Source: Bacillus sp. ISL-37
GTDB taxonomy: Bacteria > Bacillota > Bacilli > Bacillales > Cytobacillaceae
Length of the DNA: 64,000 nucleotides
NCBI RefSeq assembly: GCF_018613315.1
Contig: NZ_JAGGQL010000003.1
Coordinates: forward strand, 62,001 to 126,000
Reading direction: 5' to 3'
The notes under the pieces were generated by a model. It ran no database searches and was not told the DNA's origin. It saw only the letters and a program-made list of their open reading frames with translations. The position numbers and the translations under genes were made by a program. Below are positions 17,055 to 27,315 of this stretch, piece by piece (the first letter of the stretch is position 1; every line of letters starts with the position of its first letter).

Positions 17055-17933
17055 TTGAAGAATTTGATTACAGTTATAGCCGTTTTATCATTGTTATTTT
17101 TACTTGGTGCTTGTTCGGTTCAAACTTCTGGGGAAGAAAGAGAGCTGCTTGTTAAAACGGAATACGGAAATATATCAAAAGATGATTTATTAAAAGAAGT
17201 GGCAAGTACCGAGCGTGGAAAAGAATTAATCCAAAAGTTGGTTTATATGCAAATTTTGAAAGGCAAATATGAGGTATCTGAAAAAGAAGTGAACCAGCGT
17301 CTGGGCGAAATAAAGGAACAGGTCGGAGATAAAGATGAGTATCCAATGTTCCTGCAAAAACAGGGATTTAAAAACGAAGAAGAGTTAAAGGAACATATCG
17401 AACAATCCCTTTATTTCTTTAAAGCAACAACAGAAGGAGTCACTGTCTCAGATAAACAAATAAAAGATTACTATGAACAACATAAAGATCAATACACCGA
17501 GGTAAGAACCAGCCATATTCTTGTTGATAATGAGTCAACTGCTGGAGAAATAGAGAAGGAATTAAAGAAAGGAACCGATTTCGCAGAATTAGCCAAAAAA
17601 CAATCGACGGATCAAGTGTCCGCAGCAGAGGGCGGAGATTTGGGCTATCTTTCCGGACGTAGCCAGGAGATGGATCCGACATTTCTTGCAGCAGCTCTGA
17701 AATTGAAAAAAGGTGAAGTGAGTGTGCCCGTCAAGACAGTATTTGGTTATCACATCATTAAAGTAACAGATATAAAGGAGACGCCATTAAGCGATGTGAA
17801 AGATCAAATTAAACAGGCCCTTATGACTAAAGAGGCAAAACCGGTCCAGGAGATATTAAACAACTTGAATAAGGAAATTGAGATTGAAGAAGATGCTTTT
17901 AAAGATGCATTTAAGAATGAGGAAGCTAAATAA
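17055..17933 (+). CDS. PrsA-like foldase: lipoprotein peptidyl-prolyl isomerase
   Basis: The protein is 292 residues with a TTG start and AGGAG 9 nt upstream. A lipobox LLGAC places the lipidated Cys at residue 20, so the mature protein is anchored on the outer face of the membrane. The helical SurA/PrsA N-terminal region covers about 30-145. The parvulin domain covers about 148-245 (RTSHILVDNESTA, FAELAKKQSTD, GGDLGYLSGRSQEMD, VKTVFGYHIIKVTD). It catalyses prolyl isomerisation and helps fold exported proteins. Its place between two very large secreted proteases suggests dedicated service to them. A Bacillaceae genome often has several prsA paralogues, so I do not give the symbol. Confidence 0.92.
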   Translation: MKNLITVIAVLSLLFLLGACSVQTSGEERELLVKTEYGNISKDDLLKEVASTERGKELIQKLVYMQILKGKYEVSEKEVNQRLGEIKEQVGDKDEYPMFLQKQGFKNEEELKEHIEQSLYFFKATTEGVTVSDKQIKDYYEQHKDQYTEVRTSHILVDNESTAGEIEKELKKGTDFAELAKKQSTDQVSAAEGGDLGYLSGRSQEMDPTFLAAALKLKKGEVSVPVKTVFGYHIIKVTDIKETPLSDVKDQIKQALMTKEAKPVQEILNNLNKEIEIEEDAFKDAFKNEEAK

Positions 17934-18133
17934 TCAAATATTTTCACACAAGGATAAAATGTACAGCCATTAGTAGCTGGTATGATTAACGTTGAATGTT
18001 ATTAAGTACATAGTTTTCGTTCATAAGCATTGTGGGGAGAACTTGGCAAAGCAAGGCGAGATTTAAATCCACGACCGAATTGCCTCGGTACCCTTAGGCC
18101 ATTGAGAAATAGTAAAACAATTAAAAACGATTG

Positions 18134-18162
18134 GGCTCGGGTGATTAAATCTGGGCCTTTTG
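18134..18162 (+). terminator. Terminator after the PrsA-like gene
   Basis: GGCTCGGGT and ATCTGGGCC pair with several G-U pairs around GATTAA, followed by TTTT. The surrounding 17934-18342 spacer holds no other clear feature. Confidence 0.5.
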
Positions 18163-18342
18163 CTTGTCTAACAACCTTTTAAATAGTAGTTGGAAAGCCA
18201 TCTATTTTTAAAAAAAGGTAAAACAGTCCATATTACCCAGTTATTTTCCATTGTTTCGACAACATTTTTCTTATGATTCAGGTAGTCTATTAATAAATTT
18301 AATAGTTTCCTGAATTTGTTAAAGAAAAAAGGGGGTAATTTT

Positions 18343-21300
18343 TTGAATCATAGTGTCAGGCGTCTGGTGTATTTGTGGTCCGCTTTCATTTTGGTTATCA
18401 ATACTTTTTTAACTCCTGTTGCTTCGGCATCATTACAGGAAAAAGGTAAAGAGCAAGCGTCTCCATCTTCAGCTGTAAACAAAATTGACGATAAAGTTTA
18501 TCAAGAACTTGAAGACAGAGAAGAGGTATCACTAATCGTAATAATGAAAGATCAAGTTGACGCTGCTAAGGTCTCCAAGGAAGCAAAGAAACAAGCGAAC
18601 AACAAAAAACTACTTCCACAGGAAAAAAAGCATAACGTCCGGTCGCAAGTTTTAACGGAATTAAAAGCGAATGCCCATCGAACACAAGGAAAACTCCTTG
18701 AATTCCTTGGACAGGAAAAACAAAAAGGTAAGGTGAAAAAATTTAAATCTTACCATATTATTAATGCGGTATCTGTTACAGGCACAAAAGAATCTGTTAA
18801 TAAAATCGCTGCGCTCGAAGAAGTTGACAAAATCTATTTAGATGAAGTGCATCAAATACATCCTGAAACGGAAATTGCTCAAAGCAATATTGATGAAAAT
18901 ATTGAGTGGAATGTAAAGCAGGTAGGGGCTCCAGAAGCCTGGGAGATGGGAATCGACGGATCCGGTACTCTGGTAGCAAGCATCGATTCTGGTGTTCAGT
19001 GGGATCACCCAGCATTGAAGGAGAAATATAGAGGTTATAATACATCAGATGGTTCAGTTGAACATCTATATAGCTTCTTTGACGCGGTCAATGGAGAAGC
19101 AGAAGGCTATGATGACAATGGGCATGGAACCCATGTAACAGGAACAATGGTTGGCGGCGAACAGGACGGGAAGAACCAAATTGGTATTGCCCCGGGAGCA
19201 AAATGGATTGCTGCTAAAGCATTTGATTCAGCAGGCAAAGGGGCTGATTCACATATCTTAGCTGCTGCTCAATGGATTTTGGCTCCTGGTGGACGAGTCG
19301 ATATGGCTCCTGATGTCGTCAACAATTCGTGGAGCGGTGGTTCGGGGATGGATGAGTGGTTTTTAGCGGTTGTTCAAACATGGAGAGCCTCAGAAATTTT
19401 TCCGGTTTTTGCAGCAGGAAACGCTTCACTCATGAGTCCTAATGGGCCAGGCACAATTGCGAGTCCAGCAAATTATCCTGAGTCCTTTGCTGTTGGAGCT
19501 ACTAATGATGACAATGAATTAGCGGATTTCTCCTTCCAGGGTCCTTCGCCTTACGGTGAAATTAAACCAGAAGTGACAGCGCCAGGAGTTAATATACGTT
19601 CTTCGGTTCCAGGTAGCGGTTATGAAGATAAATGGAACGGTACATCCATGGCGGCACCTCATGTTTCTGCGGCCGCGGCAATGCTCAGACAGGCAAATGC
19701 CAGCATAACCGTTGAGGAAATCGAGCAGATCTTAACTGAGACAGCGACACCATTGACAAATACGACCTATCCAAAATCACCGAATAATGGGTTTGGTCAT
19801 GGTTTACTGAATGTGTTTGATGCCGTCCTCTCCGTAACAGTCGGTATGGGTACGATAAAAGGGAATGTAACCATTGAGGGAGAAGATACAGAAAATCCGA
19901 AGTATGAACACACTGCTATTGCTGAGGCTGATCAGGGAGTACAAATCGATTTATCGATCCTTGCCAGTGATAATGTAAGCGTCGAATCGGTAAAATTAAA
20001 GTATAAAATGAATGACGGGGCATGGAACACAGTCGATTCAGAAAGGACCTCAGGAAATTACTTATCAGGAGAATACTCTGCAACTATTCCTGCAGGCTTA
20101 ACTGAAAATGGAACACTGACTTATCAATGGGTCATTACCGATTTTGTTGGGAATACAGTAACGACCGAACAGTATGTGGTAACCGTTAAGGAAGGAATAA
20201 CAACTGGCTATTTTGAAGACTTTGAAACGGAGCCTGTTGAATGGACTGTTGTCGGACAAACTTCAACAACGAATTGGGAATGGGGAATCCCAACATCTGG
20301 ACCAAACAGTGCAGCTTCAGGAGAAAAGGTATACGCTACTAATTTGGAAGGCAACTATACCAATGGAATGAGAGAAATGCTTGTCATGCCATCTATTTTT
20401 CTTTCCGGAGATCAAGCCTATCTGCAGTTCAAGCAATGGCACAGCTTTGAAGTGTCAGCCTCAACCGGGACCGCTTATGATTATGGATATGTCATGGTAT
20501 CTCCAAACGGACAAGATTGGACGCAGCTAGCGATGGTAAAGGGAAACTCAAATGGCTGGGTAGATGCAGAGGTGGATTTATCAGCTTATACGGGGAAGGG
20601 ATTGTACATCGCATTCTATACATTTTCTGACTCCAGTGCTAATAGGCCAGGCTGGTATATTGATAATGTCGCATTATCATCTACATCAAATCAATCTGCC
20701 AACAATAGCCTGACTGCTATTGAACAAAAAGATTCTGAGATTAAGAGCTCCGAGGAAGAAGAAGAAACCGCTCCAACATTATTGCCATTACAGGCTCAGG
20801 TTAGTGTTGTGGAAACAGGGCGTTCAGCTAGTACGAACCCGCAGAATGGCAGCTTTACACTTATTCATCCAGCAGGCGAATACACTGCAGTAGCCGAATC
20901 ATATGGGTACCATCCGAAATCTAAAACCATACAAGTTGTTGACAAACAAGAGACTGCAGCAGATTTCACACTTGAGGAAAAACTGATTGGAAACATTACC
21001 GGTATCGTGGTTAATGAGTTAACGGGTGAACCGATTGAAGGTGCGAAAGTCTACTTAGTAGAAGACGCAAATATCGAGCCAGCTGTGACTGATGAAGAAG
21101 GTTCATTTGCTCTGTCAGCCTTTGAGGGCAGCTATAAGCTGAAGGTTTCTCATCCGATGCACTACCCGAAGGATGTCTCCATCGTAGTGGGAGGAAATGC
21201 TGAAACAGTACAAAACTTTTCTATGAATCCGATTCAAGGCTATTCAGAAACACTGACCTATGACGATGGAACAGCAGAATCACTCAACTATTTTCATACG

Positions 21301-22515
21301 GAAGGGAACGGCTGGGCTGTTAAAATGTCATTAGTTGAAGGTGAAAGTAGAGGTGTTTTAACAGGTGGCATGTTCAAATTTGATGGAGGAAACCGACCGG
21401 ACCCAGGTGGAACAGAATTTATTGTAGAGGTATTCGATGCTTCTGGTCCGAATGGCTCTCCTGGGAAAAAGATAGCCGGTCCGTTAAATACAGAAGCCGT
21501 CCGTTCCTACACTAATTGGACGTATGTCGATCTAAGTGGCGAGGAGATTGTAGTCGGGCGAGACTTCTACCTGGCCTATATTCAAAAGAATCCATTCCCA
21601 TATATTCCTGCTATCAATAGAGATACAAATGGTACATGGTCAGGAAGAAGCTATTCGTATATAGATGGGAACTGGAAACAGACCGTAAAATCTGATGGAA
21701 ATTACATGATCCGTGCCACTGTGGCCTATGATCATGCCGTTCCGGAAATTACAATTCCAGAAAGTAAAATCTTCACAGCAGATGATGTAATTACGGTAGA
21801 AGGTAAAGCACAGCCGAATACGGAGGTTTACCTGTATAACAAGGGTGTTGAATCGGCAATTGTTACTTCTGGTGCTGATGGACTTTTTACAGGAGAAGTT
21901 TCTTTAGCAAAAGGGGAAAATGTTTTAACAGCCAAAGCTGCTCAAGGTACGGGACTTTCGCGACCTTCAAATGCACTGACCGTAATCCTTGACCAGGACA
22001 AACCAGTAGTTTCAATCCAGTCTCCAACCGAGGGTGAACGCTTCAATAAAACTACGGTAACCGTAAAAGGAAATGTAGACGACAAATACCTGGATACTGT
22101 TTCAGTTATGGGTATAGAAGCAACGGTCACAGATGCTACTTTTGAGGCTGAACTTGAATTAGAGCAAGGTGAAAACATTATCAGGGTTTTAGCTAAAGAT
22201 TTGGCAGGCAATGTAACAACTACAGAGGTAACAGTTGATGTCGATTCGATTGCCCCGGTTATTACGATCGAATCACCTGGAGAGGGAGAAGTAACACACA
22301 AGAAATCTGTTACTGTAAAAGGACAAGTAGAAGATTTGAATTTATCTTTCGTCAGGGTAAATGGAAAAGAAATCGGTTTGAAAAATGGTGTCTTCAGTAC
22401 AAATGTAACATTAGAAAATAATGAAAATATCATTATGGTTTGGGCTAAAGATACATTTGGAAATGAAACCTGGAAACAGTTAAAAGTTGTTTATGCAAGT
22501 AAGGGTGGAAAGTAA
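18343..22515 (+). CDS. Bacillopeptidase-F-like S8 serine protease, very large secreted
   Basis: The protein is 1390 residues from TTG 18343 (AAAGGGGG 7 nt upstream); TTG 18316 would precede that site. After the signal peptide (FILVINTFLTPVASA) comes an I9-type propeptide (about 45-170). The subtilisin domain follows with Asp215 (SIDSGVQWDHP), His261 (GHGTHVTG) and Ser435 (GTSMAAPH). The C-terminal 900 residues are beta modules: a MAM/jelly-roll-like domain (about 625-780, GWYIDNVAL), carboxypeptidase-regulatory-like repeats (GIVVNELTGEPIEGAKVYLV) and two bacterial Ig-like repeats (VTVKGNVDD, VTVKGQVED). Domain order and size resemble bacillopeptidase F. A strong terminator follows. Confidence 0.93.
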   Translation: MNHSVRRLVYLWSAFILVINTFLTPVASASLQEKGKEQASPSSAVNKIDDKVYQELEDREEVSLIVIMKDQVDAAKVSKEAKKQANNKKLLPQEKKHNVRSQVLTELKANAHRTQGKLLEFLGQEKQKGKVKKFKSYHIINAVSVTGTKESVNKIAALEEVDKIYLDEVHQIHPETEIAQSNIDENIEWNVKQVGAPEAWEMGIDGSGTLVASIDSGVQWDHPALKEKYRGYNTSDGSVEHLYSFFDAVNGEAEGYDDNGHGTHVTGTMVGGEQDGKNQIGIAPGAKWIAAKAFDSAGKGADSHILAAAQWILAPGGRVDMAPDVVNNSWSGGSGMDEWFLAVVQTWRASEIFPVFAAGNASLMSPNGPGTIASPANYPESFAVGATNDDNELADFSFQGPSPYGEIKPEVTAPGVNIRSSVPGSGYEDKWNGTSMAAPHVSAAAAMLRQANASITVEEIEQILTETATPLTNTTYPKSPNNGFGHGLLNVFDAVLSVTVGMGTIKGNVTIEGEDTENPKYEHTAIAEADQGVQIDLSILASDNVSVESVKLKYKMNDGAWNTVDSERTSGNYLSGEYSATIPAGLTENGTLTYQWVITDFVGNTVTTEQYVVTVKEGITTGYFEDFETEPVEWTVVGQTSTTNWEWGIPTSGPNSAASGEKVYATNLEGNYTNGMREMLVMPSIFLSGDQAYLQFKQWHSFEVSASTGTAYDYGYVMVSPNGQDWTQLAMVKGNSNGWVDAEVDLSAYTGKGLYIAFYTFSDSSANRPGWYIDNVALSSTSNQSANNSLTAIEQKDSEIKSSEEEEETAPTLLPLQAQVSVVETGRSASTNPQNGSFTLIHPAGEYTAVAESYGYHPKSKTIQVVDKQETAADFTLEEKLIGNITGIVVNELTGEPIEGAKVYLVEDANIEPAVTDEEGSFALSAFEGSYKLKVSHPMHYPKDVSIVVGGNAETVQNFSMNPIQGYSETLTYDDGTAESLNYFHTEGNGWAVKMSLVEGESRGVLTGGMFKFDGGNRPDPGGTEFIVEVFDASGPNGSPGKKIAGPLNTEAVRSYTNWTYVDLSGEEIVVGRDFYLAYIQKNPFPYIPAINRDTNGTWSGRSYSYIDGNWKQTVKSDGNYMIRATVAYDHAVPEITIPESKIFTADDVITVEGKAQPNTEVYLYNKGVESAIVTSGADGLFTGEVSLAKGENVLTAKAAQGTGLSRPSNALTVILDQDKPVVSIQSPTEGERFNKTTVTVKGNVDDKYLDTVSVMGIEATVTDATFEAELELEQGENIIRVLAKDLAGNVTTTEVTVDVDSIAPVITIESPGEGEVTHKKSVTVKGQVEDLNLSFVRVNGKEIGLKNGVFSTNVTLENNENIIMVWAKDTFGNETWKQLKVVYASKGGK

Positions 22516-22527
22516 AATATAGATACC

Positions 22528-22564
22528 AAAAGGTGCTGTCTCATTTAGAGACAGGCCTTTTTAG
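22528..22564 (+). terminator. Terminator of the S8 protease
   Basis: AAAAGG-TGC-TGTCTC pairs with GAGACA-GG-CCTTTT around ATTTA, followed by T residues. It sits 12 nt past the stop codon. Confidence 0.85.
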
Positions 22565-22658
22565 TTTGGCTGGAGAGTATGTTTGTAATTAACAAATACT
22601 ATATCCAAAAGGTATTTCTTCAAACATAAAGAAGTGAGCTATCTGAATATAAAAGACT

Positions 22659-22891
22659 CTGTCCTGACGTGGTTTAATTCTCTTTCTAAATGCGTTGTAA
22701 AAAGCGAAGCCTTCTTTTAGCAAGGCCCCTAGTTCTATTATTTCTTATTGGCTACTCCATAGTTATAACATCGTCCTATATGAAAAAATCTGTGGTGCTG
22801 TCATTGAGTTTTTTTCTTTTAGAATAAACTTAAAGGATTATGAATTTTTATGTAGAAATTAGTAAGTGGAGATATTTCGAAATACGTAATA
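22659..22891. repeat. Intergenic repeat, copy B
   Basis: This is the partner of 13887-14110. The best-conserved block is CTAGTTCTATTATTTCTTAT then TGGCTACTCCATAGTTAT, and the right end (GGATTATGAATTTTTATG, GAAATTAG) is also kept. The local hairpin here uses GCCTT/AAGGC (22709-22726) where copy A uses AGTCCT/AGGACT. It ends about 80 nt before the PucR gene. Confidence 0.65.
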
Positions 22892-22972
22892 GATTCAAAC
22901 GAGTTAGAGGGCAAGATAGAATTTGATTATGATAAATAAGTCTTTGTGCCTTAATCAAAGGGGGCAATTTTT

Positions 22973-24541
22973 TTGATTACAGTAAAAGAGTTTTCAAGAG
23001 AATTGGAAAAGGAAAATATTGTATTGGTCAGCGGCAAGCAGAATGAAGGTTTAAAGATTTCTTATATTACTAGTTTAGAGCTTACGGAAAAAACATCCCG
23101 AGTAAAAGCGGAAGGTTTCGTCATGTCTACTTTTCATGCTTTTAAGAACGAAACTCAGATAATTAACTATATAGGATGGCTGAAGGAAGTCGGAATAAGT
23201 GCGTTAGGTTTTCATACGGCTTCAAGAAAAGGAATTCCCAAAGAAGTCTTAGAATTTACAAACACTAATGCCATACCACTTTTTGAGATTCCAGAAGAAA
23301 TACCTTACTACACTATTATTGAAATATACAATTCCATGGTAAACAAAAGAGAAAAAGAGCAAGCTGCAAAGTTATATAAACTAAATGAAAAACTAATGGA
23401 AATTGTTCTTTTGGAAAAAGATTTGAATTCAATTGTAAAAGTTATAGGAGATCATATTAACAATGTTGTTTGTGTTCTTGATCCGTATTTCGAATTAATT
23501 GCTTATTGGAAAGCGGAGGGACAGACCAGGAAGGATATAAAACGGTTAATTGATTCTGTGATAAATCAGCATAAAGAGAATCTTTTAAAAGTACGATTCA
23601 CAAATCGTGATACGACGATAATCCTGAATAATGAAATTAGTCTATCAGGAGAGTTTAAGGTATTTCCTTTATTCTCAAAACAAAATTTTATGGGCTATAT
23701 ACTTATTTCTCAAAATGAAATTACAGATAAATATTCCGAAGATGTAATTAAGAATGGTATACGCGCTCTAAGTCTTGCTGCCCATAATAAAAATACAATG
23801 CTTGATTTTCAAAAAAATAAAGATTTTAAGTTGTTCGAGAGCATTTTTAATAAAGAGTCAGTCGATATCAGTCATTCTGACTTTTATATGGATCTTAAAA
23901 AGGTTAAAAGTGTTTTTCAAGTTCAAGTCTCTTCCCCGGAAGCAATAAATTCATTACTACAGATGTTTTCAGAGCTTTTGCTAGGTGACGAAGTTAATTC
24001 TCGGATATGGATTTATGACAGAAAAATTGTTGGAGTAATTAATACAAGCATAGATGAAGAGAAAATTACTAGTTTACTAAAAACTTTTCCTGATCTTCGA
24101 ATTGGAGTAAGTTTACTAGAAGGAATTCAAAACGTTAAGGATATTAAGACAATGTACGATCAATCATCGATAGCATTAGCACATTCAAAGTTTCATAACG
24201 TACCAATAATATTCTGGCATACATTAGGCATAGAAAAAGTATCATACAGTATACTTTCACACCAATTATACGAAAATTTTGATGAAGAAGTGCTTGGCCC
24301 TTTGATTTCATTTGATAAGGAGAAGAACGCTAATCTGACTGATACGCTTTATGTTTATTTAAAGCATTTTTTTAACTTGCAGAAATCAAGTACGGAATTA
24401 TTTATTCATCCAAATACGGTAAAGTATAGGCTGCAAAAAATAAATGAATTATTAGGCATGGAACTCCATGATTCTTCCAATTACTCCATGCTTATGATGG
24501 CCTTTTCTATTCATTTTTTTAAAAAGAAAGAGAATCTATAA
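22973..24541 (+). CDS. PucR-family transcriptional regulator
   Basis: The protein is 522 residues with TTG start 22973, preceded by AAAGGGGG. Its N-terminal PucR sensory domain (about 1-125, KEFSRELEKENIVLVSGKQ) is followed by a middle helical/GGDEF-like region. The C-terminal HTH_30 domain (about 455-515) reads STELFIHPNTVKYRLQKINE, the CdaR/PucR DNA-binding signature. Such proteins activate purine, gamma-aminobutyrate or proline catabolic operons in response to substrate. Here it directly precedes a catabolic cluster in the same orientation and is the likely activator. A terminator separates it from the next gene, so the cluster has its own promoter. Confidence 0.9.
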   Translation: MITVKEFSRELEKENIVLVSGKQNEGLKISYITSLELTEKTSRVKAEGFVMSTFHAFKNETQIINYIGWLKEVGISALGFHTASRKGIPKEVLEFTNTNAIPLFEIPEEIPYYTIIEIYNSMVNKREKEQAAKLYKLNEKLMEIVLLEKDLNSIVKVIGDHINNVVCVLDPYFELIAYWKAEGQTRKDIKRLIDSVINQHKENLLKVRFTNRDTTIILNNEISLSGEFKVFPLFSKQNFMGYILISQNEITDKYSEDVIKNGIRALSLAAHNKNTMLDFQKNKDFKLFESIFNKESVDISHSDFYMDLKKVKSVFQVQVSSPEAINSLLQMFSELLLGDEVNSRIWIYDRKIVGVINTSIDEEKITSLLKTFPDLRIGVSLLEGIQNVKDIKTMYDQSSIALAHSKFHNVPIIFWHTLGIEKVSYSILSHQLYENFDEEVLGPLISFDKEKNANLTDTLYVYLKHFFNLQKSSTELFIHPNTVKYRLQKINELLGMELHDSSNYSMLMMAFSIHFFKKKENL

Positions 24542-24559
24542 CAATCCTCCTTTGTTTAA

Positions 24560-24586
24560 AAGAGACAAATTGTTGTCTCTTTTTTG
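24560..24586 (+). terminator. Terminator of the PucR gene
   Basis: AGAGACAA (24561-24568) and TTGTCTCT (24573-24580) form a perfect stem, followed by T5 immediately downstream of the regulator. Confidence 0.85.
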
Positions 24587-24661
24587 TTTGCCCATTACAA
24601 TGCAAAGATTTTTTTCTATTGCTATAATTTTGAAAAGTCCAACAATAAGGAGGAGATAAAG

Positions 24662-25846
24662 GTGTCAACAGAAGAAAAATGGATTTTAAAAAATGGTCAA
24701 GTCATTGATGGAATTAACGATGAGGTTCTAGATAATCATTACGTTAAGATTGTAAGCGGTGACATAATGGCGGTTGAAAAGGGAGAGCCAGACGATATAG
24801 AAGGGTTCGAGGTAATTGATTGCACCGGAAAGTTTATAGTTCCTGGATTAATTGACTGTCATGTCCATCTCGTTTGGGATGGAAGTGCAGATCCTCAATC
24901 TGTCATAAAAAACGAGGAAAATGACAGGATTGTTCTCGAAGCGTACAAGCATGCATTGGATACACTTAAGCTGGGTGTGACGACTGTACGTGATTTAGGA
25001 GCTCCTGACCGTACGGTACTACATGTAAGGAATGTCATTGATTCAGGCTTATTGGTTGGCCCTACAATAATTGCCTCTGGTGCACCAATCTGTATGACGG
25101 GCGGACATGTTTATTACCTGGGCTATGAATCTGATGGAGCTGACGAGGTACGCAAGAATACCAGGAAAGTTTTGAAAGAAGGAGCAGATCTCGTAAAAGT
25201 AATGGCAACTGGAGGTATTTATACAAAAGGTGAAGAGCCCGGGTCGGTTCAATTGACCGTTGAGGAATTAAGTGCCGCTAAAGAAGAAGCTCTTAAGAAG
25301 AACAAAAAGGTCGCTGCACATGCAGATGGGCTTGAAGGTATTATGAATTGTCTGGAAGTGGGAATCGATACAATTGAACATGGAATTTATGCAAATCAAC
25401 AAGCTTTAGAAATCATGAAGAATCAAGGTACGTTTCTTGTGCCGACAATGGCAGTCATGAGACAGTTGACAAGCAGTCCGGATATACCAGCCTATGCTCT
25501 TGAAAAAGCAAAGCAAGTAGTGGAACCGCATTTCAATATGCTAAAAGGAGCAGTTGAGATTGGAGTTAAGATTGCAACAGGAACAGACTGTGGTGGTCCG
25601 CTGACGCCGCCATCCTTCTATTTTGATGAATTAGCGATAATGCATGAAGCGGGAATGTCGCAAATGGAGGTAATCAAAGCATCAACCAGTATTGCTGCAG
25701 AATGTCTGGGCGTAGATGACCAAATTGGCAGTATTGCTCCTGGCAAACTTGCTGATTTGCTCATATTGGAAAAGAATCCACTTGAGGATCTTAATGTCTT
25801 ACGAGAGGAAAAGTTGATTATGAAAAAAGGGAGTTTTGTTAATTAA
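24662..25846 (+). CDS. Amidohydrolase / Xaa-Pro dipeptidase-like metal hydrolase (copy 1)
   Basis: The protein is 394 residues from GTG 24662, which has AAGGAGG 8 nt upstream; the longer upstream frame overlaps the terminator. It is an amidohydrolase-superfamily barrel: HVHLVWDG gives the H-x-H metal pair, VKVMATGGIYTKG the probable carboxylated Lys, AAHADG and TIEHGIY the two His ligands, and GTDCGGP the catalytic Asp. The subfamily (imidazolonepropionase-like, Sgx9260/Xaa-Pro dipeptidase type) cleaves dipeptides ending in Pro or cyclic amides. It heads the structural part of the cluster. A paralogue lies at 28512. Confidence 0.85.
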   Translation: MSTEEKWILKNGQVIDGINDEVLDNHYVKIVSGDIMAVEKGEPDDIEGFEVIDCTGKFIVPGLIDCHVHLVWDGSADPQSVIKNEENDRIVLEAYKHALDTLKLGVTTVRDLGAPDRTVLHVRNVIDSGLLVGPTIIASGAPICMTGGHVYYLGYESDGADEVRKNTRKVLKEGADLVKVMATGGIYTKGEEPGSVQLTVEELSAAKEEALKKNKKVAAHADGLEGIMNCLEVGIDTIEHGIYANQQALEIMKNQGTFLVPTMAVMRQLTSSPDIPAYALEKAKQVVEPHFNMLKGAVEIGVKIATGTDCGGPLTPPSFYFDELAIMHEAGMSQMEVIKASTSIAAECLGVDDQIGSIAPGKLADLLILEKNPLEDLNVLREEKLIMKKGSFVN

Positions 25847-25878
25847 ACGATCATAAAAAAATGAAGAGGTGAGGCTTT

Positions 25879-27285
25879 TTGAATATTTACCTGATAGCAG
25901 TTGTCATTTATTTAGTTTTCATGGCGATGGTTGGTCTGTATTTCGCTAAAAAATCCGTGAAAAATAGCGATGATTTCATGGTTGCTGGACGTAGTTTGCC
26001 CCTATTTATAGTAATGGGTACATTGCTCGCCACATTTGTTGGCTCAGGCACGGTCGTTGGTGGAGCAAGTTTTATCTATCAATATGGACCATTTGCTGCC
26101 ATTTTTAATCTTTCTGGCGGGATTGTTGGAGCAGTAATTTTATATTTTATCGCAGGTAAAATACGAAAGGTAGAAATTTATACTGTACCTGAACTATTGG
26201 CAAGGCGCTTTGGAAATGGAGCTCTTTACATCTCCTCCGTTATTATAATATTTGCGTTTGTTGGTATAGCTGCCTACCAGTTTACAGGTGGAGCTTACGT
26301 TTTGCAGTTGACGACTGGAATACCGTTAGAAATAGGCGCGATTATCATGTGCGCTCTCGTAATATTCTTAACTGTCAGTGGTGGACTTTTCTCTGTAGCT
26401 TATACCGATGCACTAAGTGCGATATTGATTATCCTCGGTTTTATTATAGGTGTTCCATTTGCCCTTAACGCTGTAAATGGATTTGATGGTCTGGCACTAT
26501 CTTTGCCTGAAACAGCTAAGTCTTGGAATGGCGGATTATCTTTTCCGCAGTTGCTTGGTTACTTTTTACCTTTGTTTTTACTCGTATTAGGTGATCAAAA
26601 CATGTATCAAAGATTCTCTTCTGCTAAGGATCCTAGCGTTGCTAGACGATCTACGATTGGATTCCTGGTAGGAAGTATTTTTGTAATCAGCTTAACCATT
26701 TTGTTAGCAACAACCTCTATTGTTCTTTTCCCTGAAATTAAACCTGATACAGCTATCTTATCGCTTGCAATTGAAGGTGTACCATTGGTAGTTGGGTTAC
26801 TGATTCTTTGTGCAGCTGTTGCTTTCATCATAACAACTGCCACATCGTATTTATTATCAGCATCTGGCAACATTGTCCGTGATTTGATAGAAAGTTCTAG
26901 TAAAAATAAGATATCCGAGAGCAAACTGTTATGGTACAACCGAGTGACTGTCTTTGTACTCGGGATTCTAGCTTATGTACTGGGGCAATTCTTTCCAAGT
27001 GTTTTAGCAATTCAAATGTATTCTTATACCATGTATGGAGCATCATTAACACCTGCTATTTTGGCGACCGTATTATGGAAACGAGCCACGAAAGCAGGAG
27101 TGGTGAGTTCGATGATCGTTGGCGGATCAGCAACAATGATTTGGGAAATCGGATTAGATAGGCCTTTGGATTGGAATAGTGTCCTGTTTGCTCTTCCTTT
27201 ATCTGTACTGACGCTGATTATTATTAGTTTAGTCACACAAAACAAGGATCTTTCAACAGATAGTAAAAATCATTTTGCAGGCTGA
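25879..27285 (+). CDS. Sodium:solute symporter (SSS family)
   Basis: The protein is 468 residues with a TTG start and GAAGAGGTGAGG upstream. About 13 membrane spans are visible. SSS hallmarks include LATFVGSGTVVGGASFIYQYG in helix 2, the QFTGGAYVLQ loop, ALSAILIILGFIIGVPFALN, and GDQNMYQRFSSAKD, the conserved cytoplasmic R-x-x-x-A-K element. Proteins of this group (PutP, OpuE, pantothenate and peptide-derived substrate carriers) couple uptake to sodium. Its position between peptide/amide hydrolases suggests it imports their substrate. It is co-directional with the neighbours, 32 nt after the amidohydrolase. Confidence 0.92.
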   Translation: MNIYLIAVVIYLVFMAMVGLYFAKKSVKNSDDFMVAGRSLPLFIVMGTLLATFVGSGTVVGGASFIYQYGPFAAIFNLSGGIVGAVILYFIAGKIRKVEIYTVPELLARRFGNGALYISSVIIIFAFVGIAAYQFTGGAYVLQLTTGIPLEIGAIIMCALVIFLTVSGGLFSVAYTDALSAILIILGFIIGVPFALNAVNGFDGLALSLPETAKSWNGGLSFPQLLGYFLPLFLLVLGDQNMYQRFSSAKDPSVARRSTIGFLVGSIFVISLTILLATTSIVLFPEIKPDTAILSLAIEGVPLVVGLLILCAAVAFIITTATSYLLSASGNIVRDLIESSSKNKISESKLLWYNRVTVFVLGILAYVLGQFFPSVLAIQMYSYTMYGASLTPAILATVLWKRATKAGVVSSMIVGGSATMIWEIGLDRPLDWNSVLFALPLSVLTLIIISLVTQNKDLSTDSKNHFAG

Positions 27286-27315
27286 ATGAATGGAATATGA
27301 GAAGGAGTGATTAAT

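Noticed and set aside
18000-18130. GGCAAAGC/GGCGAG-rich stretch that looked like a c-di-GMP riboswitch
   Set aside because: The order of conserved elements does not match the class I consensus and the pairing could not be drawn.
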